Assembly: GCA_903864555.1 (NCBI GenBank)
Contig: CAIPGJ010000386.1
Location: forward strand, 1-6,895
Reading direction: 5' to 3'
Origin: an uncultured Pseudomonadota bacterium
GTDB taxonomy: Bacteria > Pseudomonadota > Gammaproteobacteria > Burkholderiales > SG8-39
DNA length: 6,895 nt
Positions 5,705-6,895 of the stretch are shown piece after piece. The notes beneath the pieces were generated by a model. It saw only the letters and a program-made list of their open reading frames with translations. It searched no databases and had not been told where the DNA came from. The position numbers were made by a program, and so were the translations under genes. How positions within the stretch are numbered: position 1 is the stretch's first letter; each line of letters begins with the position of its first letter.

Positions 5705-5723
5705 ATGCATGCCCTGCATGCAT
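5705..5723. promoter_or_regulatory. 19-bp perfect palindrome, candidate operator
   Basis: ATGCATGC and GCATGCAT flank a CCT centre, giving a perfect palindrome 52-70 bp upstream of the DUF2306-type start codon, within the 136-bp gap to the oxygenase gene. Size and placement fit the site of a dimeric repressor such as TetR, MarR or GntR type. Each arm is internally repetitive (ATGC twice), so a chance origin is possible. Confidence 0.45.
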
Positions 5724-5789
5724 CCTGAATTCGGTATGTTCACGCTGCGGTCAGCTGTGGCGGATCCAGAAGGGGACCGGCTAAAGCCA

Positions 5790-6659
5790 CTACACCTTGG
5801 GCGTCTGCTTCACCTGCTCCCCCTTCACGCCCTTGTAGATGATGCCCTGCTTGATGTCGATGTTGCAGCGACAGCGCTCGAACTCCTGCTCCAGCAGGCG
5901 CCCGACCGGCGGCGGGGCGACCTCGAAGTGGCCGTAATCGTCGTGCCCGTTCACGTGGGAGGCGAGCAGCCTCGCGCCGTTGGTCTGGCGCATGGCGGGC
6001 GAAATGTAGCGGATAGCCACGCCGACGCGCCGGCCCGCGGTGCGGTTGGGGCCGGACGCATGGAACAGGTGGCCGTGGTGCAGCGACGCCTGCCCGGCGC
6101 GCAGCACCACGTCCACCGCCGCAGACTCGTCCACCATCACGGCCAGTTCCTGTCCGCGTGACAGCAGGTTGTCCCGGGCAAAGGTATCGACATGTTCGAC
6201 GGCCTTGGTGCGGTGGCTGCCCGGAATGAAACGCATGCAGCCATTCTCCACGGTAGCCGGGGTTAGCGCCACCCAGGCGGTGACTTCGTCCTCGCCATCA
6301 AGGCCCCAGTAGTTCAGGTCCTGATGCCAGCTCACGTAGCTTGGCGAACCCGCATCCTTGATGAACAGGCTGGTGCCCCACACCAGCAAGTCCGGGCCAA
6401 TCAATGGCGACACCGCCTCGATCAGGCGCGGATGGCGAATCAGGCCGTCGAAGGAAGGCAGGAGCCGCGAGGTGTAGGCGCGCAGCATGGACAGGCGCTG
6501 GCGGTCGTCGGCCACTTCAGCTTCGGCTGACTGCAGGTCCTGCAGCAGGACGGCGGCCTCGCCCTCATCGAGGATGTCCACGGGCGAAACATAACCGTCA
6601 GCTTTGTAGGCACTGGCGAGGACTTGTATTACTTCACCGGCTTGACCCGCTTCACTCAT
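5790..6659 (-). CDS. Phytanoyl-CoA dioxygenase (PhyH) family Fe(II)/2-oxoglutarate oxygenase
   Basis: This 289-residue cytoplasmic oxygenase would hydroxylate an organic substrate using Fe(II), O2 and 2-oxoglutarate. The iron-binding facial triad is complete: His112 and Asp114 in SWHQDLNYWGL, and His200 in LFHASGPN. Arg211, 11 residues after the distal His as in human PhyH, is the likely 2-oxoglutarate anchor. VENGCMRFIPGSHR (138-150) is the typical family segment after the HxD strand. The retained Asp in HxD argues for hydroxylation and against a SyrB2-like halogenase, in which that residue is lost. The ATG at 6659 has GGGAGG 6 nt upstream. A 120-bp gap separates it from the gene ending at 6780 and 136 bp from the DUF2306-type gene, so operon membership is uncertain. 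Bacterial members act on very diverse small molecules, and the substrate cannot be named. Confidence 0.92.
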   Translation of the reverse strand: MSEAGQAGEVIQVLASAYKADGYVSPVDILDEGEAAVLLQDLQSAEAEVADDRQRLSMLRAYTSRLLPSFDGLIRHPRLIEAVSPLIGPDLLVWGTSLFIKDAGSPSYVSWHQDLNYWGLDGEDEVTAWVALTPATVENGCMRFIPGSHRTKAVEHVDTFARDNLLSRGQELAVMVDESAAVDVVLRAGQASLHHGHLFHASGPNRTAGRRVGVAIRYISPAMRQTNGARLLASHVNGHDDYGHFEVAPPPVGRLLEQEFERCRCNIDIKQGIIYKGVKGEQVKQTPKV

Positions 6660-6714
6660 GACTGGCCTCCCTTTCCAGAACCGGCATCAAGATTCCGCTC
6701 TTGTTTCTTCACAC

Positions 6715-6739
6715 TGGTCGCTGCCATTCATGCCGACCA
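6715..6739. repeat. Short inverted repeat upstream of the oxygenase gene
   Basis: TGGTCG (6715-6720) and CGACCA (6734-6739) form 6-bp arms around a 13-bp spacer, 56-80 bp ahead of the oxygenase start. It could be a regulator site in the 120-bp intergenic gap. Arms of this size are common by chance. Confidence 0.25.
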
Positions 6740-6779
6740 CTCTGCTGCATGACGCACAACCCAACGCGCAGCCTGCCGC

Positions 6780-6895
6780 TCAGCCCTGCCTGAACTCCCC
6801 CACCCGCGTTGCCAGCCGGCCATCGGCCAGCTTGAGCGGCAGCGTCACCGGCTTGGTGTCGGCGCCGAAGGTCGGGATGTAGGCCGAGTGCTTGC
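6780..6895 (-). CDS. C-terminal end of an unrecognised gene (runs off the right edge)
   Basis: The minus strand is open from the right edge to a TGA at 6782-6780, giving the last 37 residues of a protein. They contain HSAYIPTFGADTKPVTLPLK and end in VGEFRQG. Thirty-five of 37 codons end in G or C, the same strong bias as the confident genes here, which supports a real coding end rather than a chance frame. I do not recognise the family from this tail. It is transcribed in the same direction as the oxygenase gene 120 bp downstream, so a functional link is possible. Confidence 0.6.
   Translation of the reverse strand, partial: KHSAYIPTFGADTKPVTLPLKLADGRLATRVGEFRQG

Noticed and set aside
5082..5723. 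213-residue minus-strand frame overlapping the DUF2306-type gene in another frame
   Set aside because: The alternative frame encodes a coherent four-helix membrane protein with an excellent ribosome binding site; this one is Cys/Pro/Arg/His-rich and reads on into the AT-rich spacer.
1..6895. CRISPR array, tRNA, rRNA, insertion sequence or transposase
   Set aside because: No regularly spaced repeats, no tRNA-like fold and no transposase motif were seen on either strand.

Overview
The window is a high-GC chromosomal segment with strong G/C preference at third codon positions. An orphan Bug-family periplasmic receptor beside a TcuA-like tricarballylate dehydrogenase and a LeuCD-type hydro-lyase suggests a betaproteobacterium, probably Burkholderiales (Alcaligenaceae or Comamonadaceae type). 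This is inferred from gene families; no rRNA or tRNA is present to confirm it.

Left region (1-3164) is a divergent catabolic locus. On the minus strand lies a complete large subunit of a 3-isopropylmalate dehydratase/homoaconitase-type [4Fe-4S] hydro-lyase (79-1365). It overlaps by 11 nt the start of its small subunit, which runs off the left edge (1-89). Facing away across a 302-bp intergenic region is an FAD-dependent dehydrogenase of the TcuA/flavocytochrome c type (1668-3164). That intergenic region holds a T-N11-A palindrome of the LysR-regulator kind just ahead of the dehydrogenase. An attractive but unproven reading is that the dehydrogenase introduces a C=C bond into a tricarballylate-like acid and the LeuCD-type enzyme hydrates the product.

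The middle (3165-4010) is a non-conserved-looking spacer holding a PIN-domain (VapC-type) pseudogene. It is full length but interrupted by two in-frame nonsense codons, with all four acidic catalytic positions retained and no antitoxin gene. The rest of this stretch is non-coding, with a possible terminator and the upstream region of the next gene.

Next is a monocistronic-looking Bug/TctC-type solute-binding protein (4017-5015). It has an AT-rich leader, a near-ideal ribosome binding site and a signal peptide, and it has no TctA/TctB membrane genes next to it. It converges on a minus-strand gene, and the 218-bp convergent spacer contains a hairpin after the receptor gene and an 80-bp AT-rich island (26% GC).

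The right region (5234-6895) is all minus strand. From upstream to downstream it holds the 3' end of an unrecognised gene (stop at 6780-6782), a phytanoyl-CoA dioxygenase-family Fe(II)/2-oxoglutarate oxygenase (5790-6659), and a small four-helix DUF2306-type membrane protein (5234-5653). A 19-bp perfect palindrome lies in the upstream region of the last gene. Overall the window looks like ordinary betaproteobacterial accessory catabolism: import, oxidation and hydration of a carboxylic acid. I found no convincing wholly new system.
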